Positions 63,313 through 64,000 of a stretch of DNA of 64,000 nt are shown piece by piece (positions within the stretch are counted from its first letter, which is position 1; each line of letters begins with the position of its first letter). The translations under genes and the position numbers were made by a program. The stretch is taken from positions 1,177,206 to 1,241,205 of the forward strand of contig NZ_JAMDLI010000008.1 of NCBI RefSeq assembly GCF_023721815.1. The letters run 5' to 3'. This stretch comes from Pleomorphomonas sp. JP5. Lineage in GTDB: Bacteria; Pseudomonadota; Alphaproteobacteria; Rhizobiales; Pleomorphomonadaceae. The notes beneath the pieces were generated by a model. It saw only the letters and a program-made list of their open reading frames with translations. It searched no databases and was not told where the DNA came from.

Positions 63313-64000
63313 TCAGCCGGCGATCCGGTAGACGCGGGCCGCGTTGAGCGCGAAAACCTTCATGAGGGCAGCTTCCCCGCGCGGAGCGACGGCGCCATGA
63401 ACGGCGTCGAGCCATGGACGGAGAGGCGTGCCGAGGTTGCAAACGGGGTAGTTCGACGCCCAGATCAGCCGATCCTCGCCAAAAACGTCGAAGAGGTAGT
63501 CCACGCCGCTCTGGACCGTCTCCCTGTTCGGACCGAGGTCCAGGCCCGAAAGTTTGCACACAACGTTGGGGCAGCCGCCCAACCGGGAGAGGCCGGCGCA
63601 CCAGGCTGCCAGCTTGGAACTCTCCGGTCCTTCGCCGAGAAAGGTGGGGCCGGGATTGCCACAGTGATCGAGTATGATGCGCGTCTCGGGGGCGGCCTCG
63701 GCAAGAGACGCGAGATCGCCAAGTTCGTCTTGGCGCATGCAGGCGTCAAACGCGAGATCCAGTTCTCCGAGACGCTTGATATTGGACGCGAACTCCGGCT
63801 TGAGGCAGGTACCCGCCGGGCTGGCTGGCGTGTGGAGCACGTGCCGGATGCCCTTGAGGCCCGGGTCGCCAAGCCAGGGCGCCAGTTCACGGCGCACATC
63901 CGCGCCCAGAATGTCGGCTGCGATGACAGCGCCGGCCAATGGGCTGTCGCCCTTCCTTATGCGATCGAGGATCTGACGGTTCTCGCGCGGCCTGTCTTCC
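63313..64000 (-). CDS. amidohydrolase-2 family lactonase/hydrolase (5' end outside window)
   Basis: The reading frame is open to the window edge, so the N-terminus is missing; about 229 residues are visible. The C-terminal part of an amidohydrolase-2 TIM barrel is clear: GIRHVLHTP, FDACMRQDEL, RIILDHCGNPG (metal-site His/catalytic region), NVVCKLSGL, FGEDRLIWASNYPVCNL (the conserved Asp/Asn-Trp region) and FALNAARVYRI at the end. Relatives include L-fucono-1,5-lactonase and other sugar lactonases. With FucO and a DapA-type lyase downstream, a fucose- or deoxysugar-acid route is plausible. Confidence 0.85.
   Translation of the reverse strand, partial: EDRPRENRQILDRIRKGDSPLAGAVIAADILGADVRRELAPWLGDPGLKGIRHVLHTPASPAGTCLKPEFASNIKRLGELDLAFDACMRQDELGDLASLAEAAPETRIILDHCGNPGPTFLGEGPESSKLAAWCAGLSRLGGCPNVVCKLSGLDLGPNRETVQSGVDYLFDVFGEDRLIWASNYPVCNLGTPLRPWLDAVHGAVAPRGEAALMKVFALNAARVYRIAG

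Overview
This 64 kb window is GC-rich and comes from an alphaproteobacterium, most probably of the Hyphomicrobiales (Rhizobiales). The main evidence is a ChvE-GguA-GguB sugar transporter and the housekeeping neighbourhood murA / DUF2948 / hisD / UPF0262 / LMW-phosphatase / infA / maf / yacG, which is typical of that order. Two promoters match the alphaproteobacterial general-stress sigma factor EcfG. A genus cannot be fixed from sequence alone.

Layout. (1) 1-10.8 kb: a leader region, then chvE-gguA-gguB, a YceI-like gene with a C-terminal frameshift, galM, a FadR-type GntR regulator and a lactonase / sugar-acid dehydratase operon. Together these suggest uptake and non-phosphorylative oxidation of a sugar such as L-arabinose, D-galactose or D-xylose. 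(2) 10.9-17.6 kb: a GST-like protein, a GGDEF-EAL protein, stress genes (DUF892, PepSY-like, GSP17M-like) with EcfG-like promoters, and a membrane-DUF305 fusion under two Fur-family-like palindromes. (3) 17.6-28.7 kb: tRNA-Phe and the housekeeping cluster, interrupted by htpG, a chemoreceptor and a DUF2892 protein. (4) 28.7-37.4 kb: an AT-richer genomic island in the 3' half of tRNA-Thr(GGT). It is bounded by a 161-bp imperfect direct repeat whose first 51 bp are identical. It carries a tyrosine integrase, two HEPN-like proteins, IS remnants and a compact cassette. The cassette holds a BpsA-type methyltransferase-fold enzyme with a changed active-site motif, an unknown 201-residue protein and a convergent archaeal-adenylate-kinase-like P-loop protein. 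(5) 37.6-64 kb: a metallophosphoesterase, then a long carbohydrate/nucleoside uptake and catabolism region.

The catabolic region has four units. First, an RbsABC-type ABC operon with a dihydroxyacetone-kinase-type enzyme is divergent from an LsrF-like aldolase and an FGGY kinase. It is controlled by a GntR/UTRA regulator whose putative operator GTCCGTAC recurs at the divergent promoter and at its own gene. Second, a translationally coupled BMP-type nucleoside ABC operon ends in an ADP-ribosylglycohydrolase-family gene and is divergent from a LacI regulator with two matching operators between them. Third, an operon encodes a DeoC-like aldolase, a ribokinase, an RbsD/FucU protein, a Gfo/Idh oxidoreductase and a sugar isomerase/epimerase, with a second LacI regulator. 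Fourth, an operon encodes an amidohydrolase (running off the window), a FucO-like dehydrogenase and a DapA-family aldolase/lyase.

The most novel candidates are the 34.5-36.8 kb island cassette and the ADP-ribosylglycohydrolase / nucleoside-importer / pentose-phosphate locus. Function calls come from reading motifs and gene context; no database search was run.
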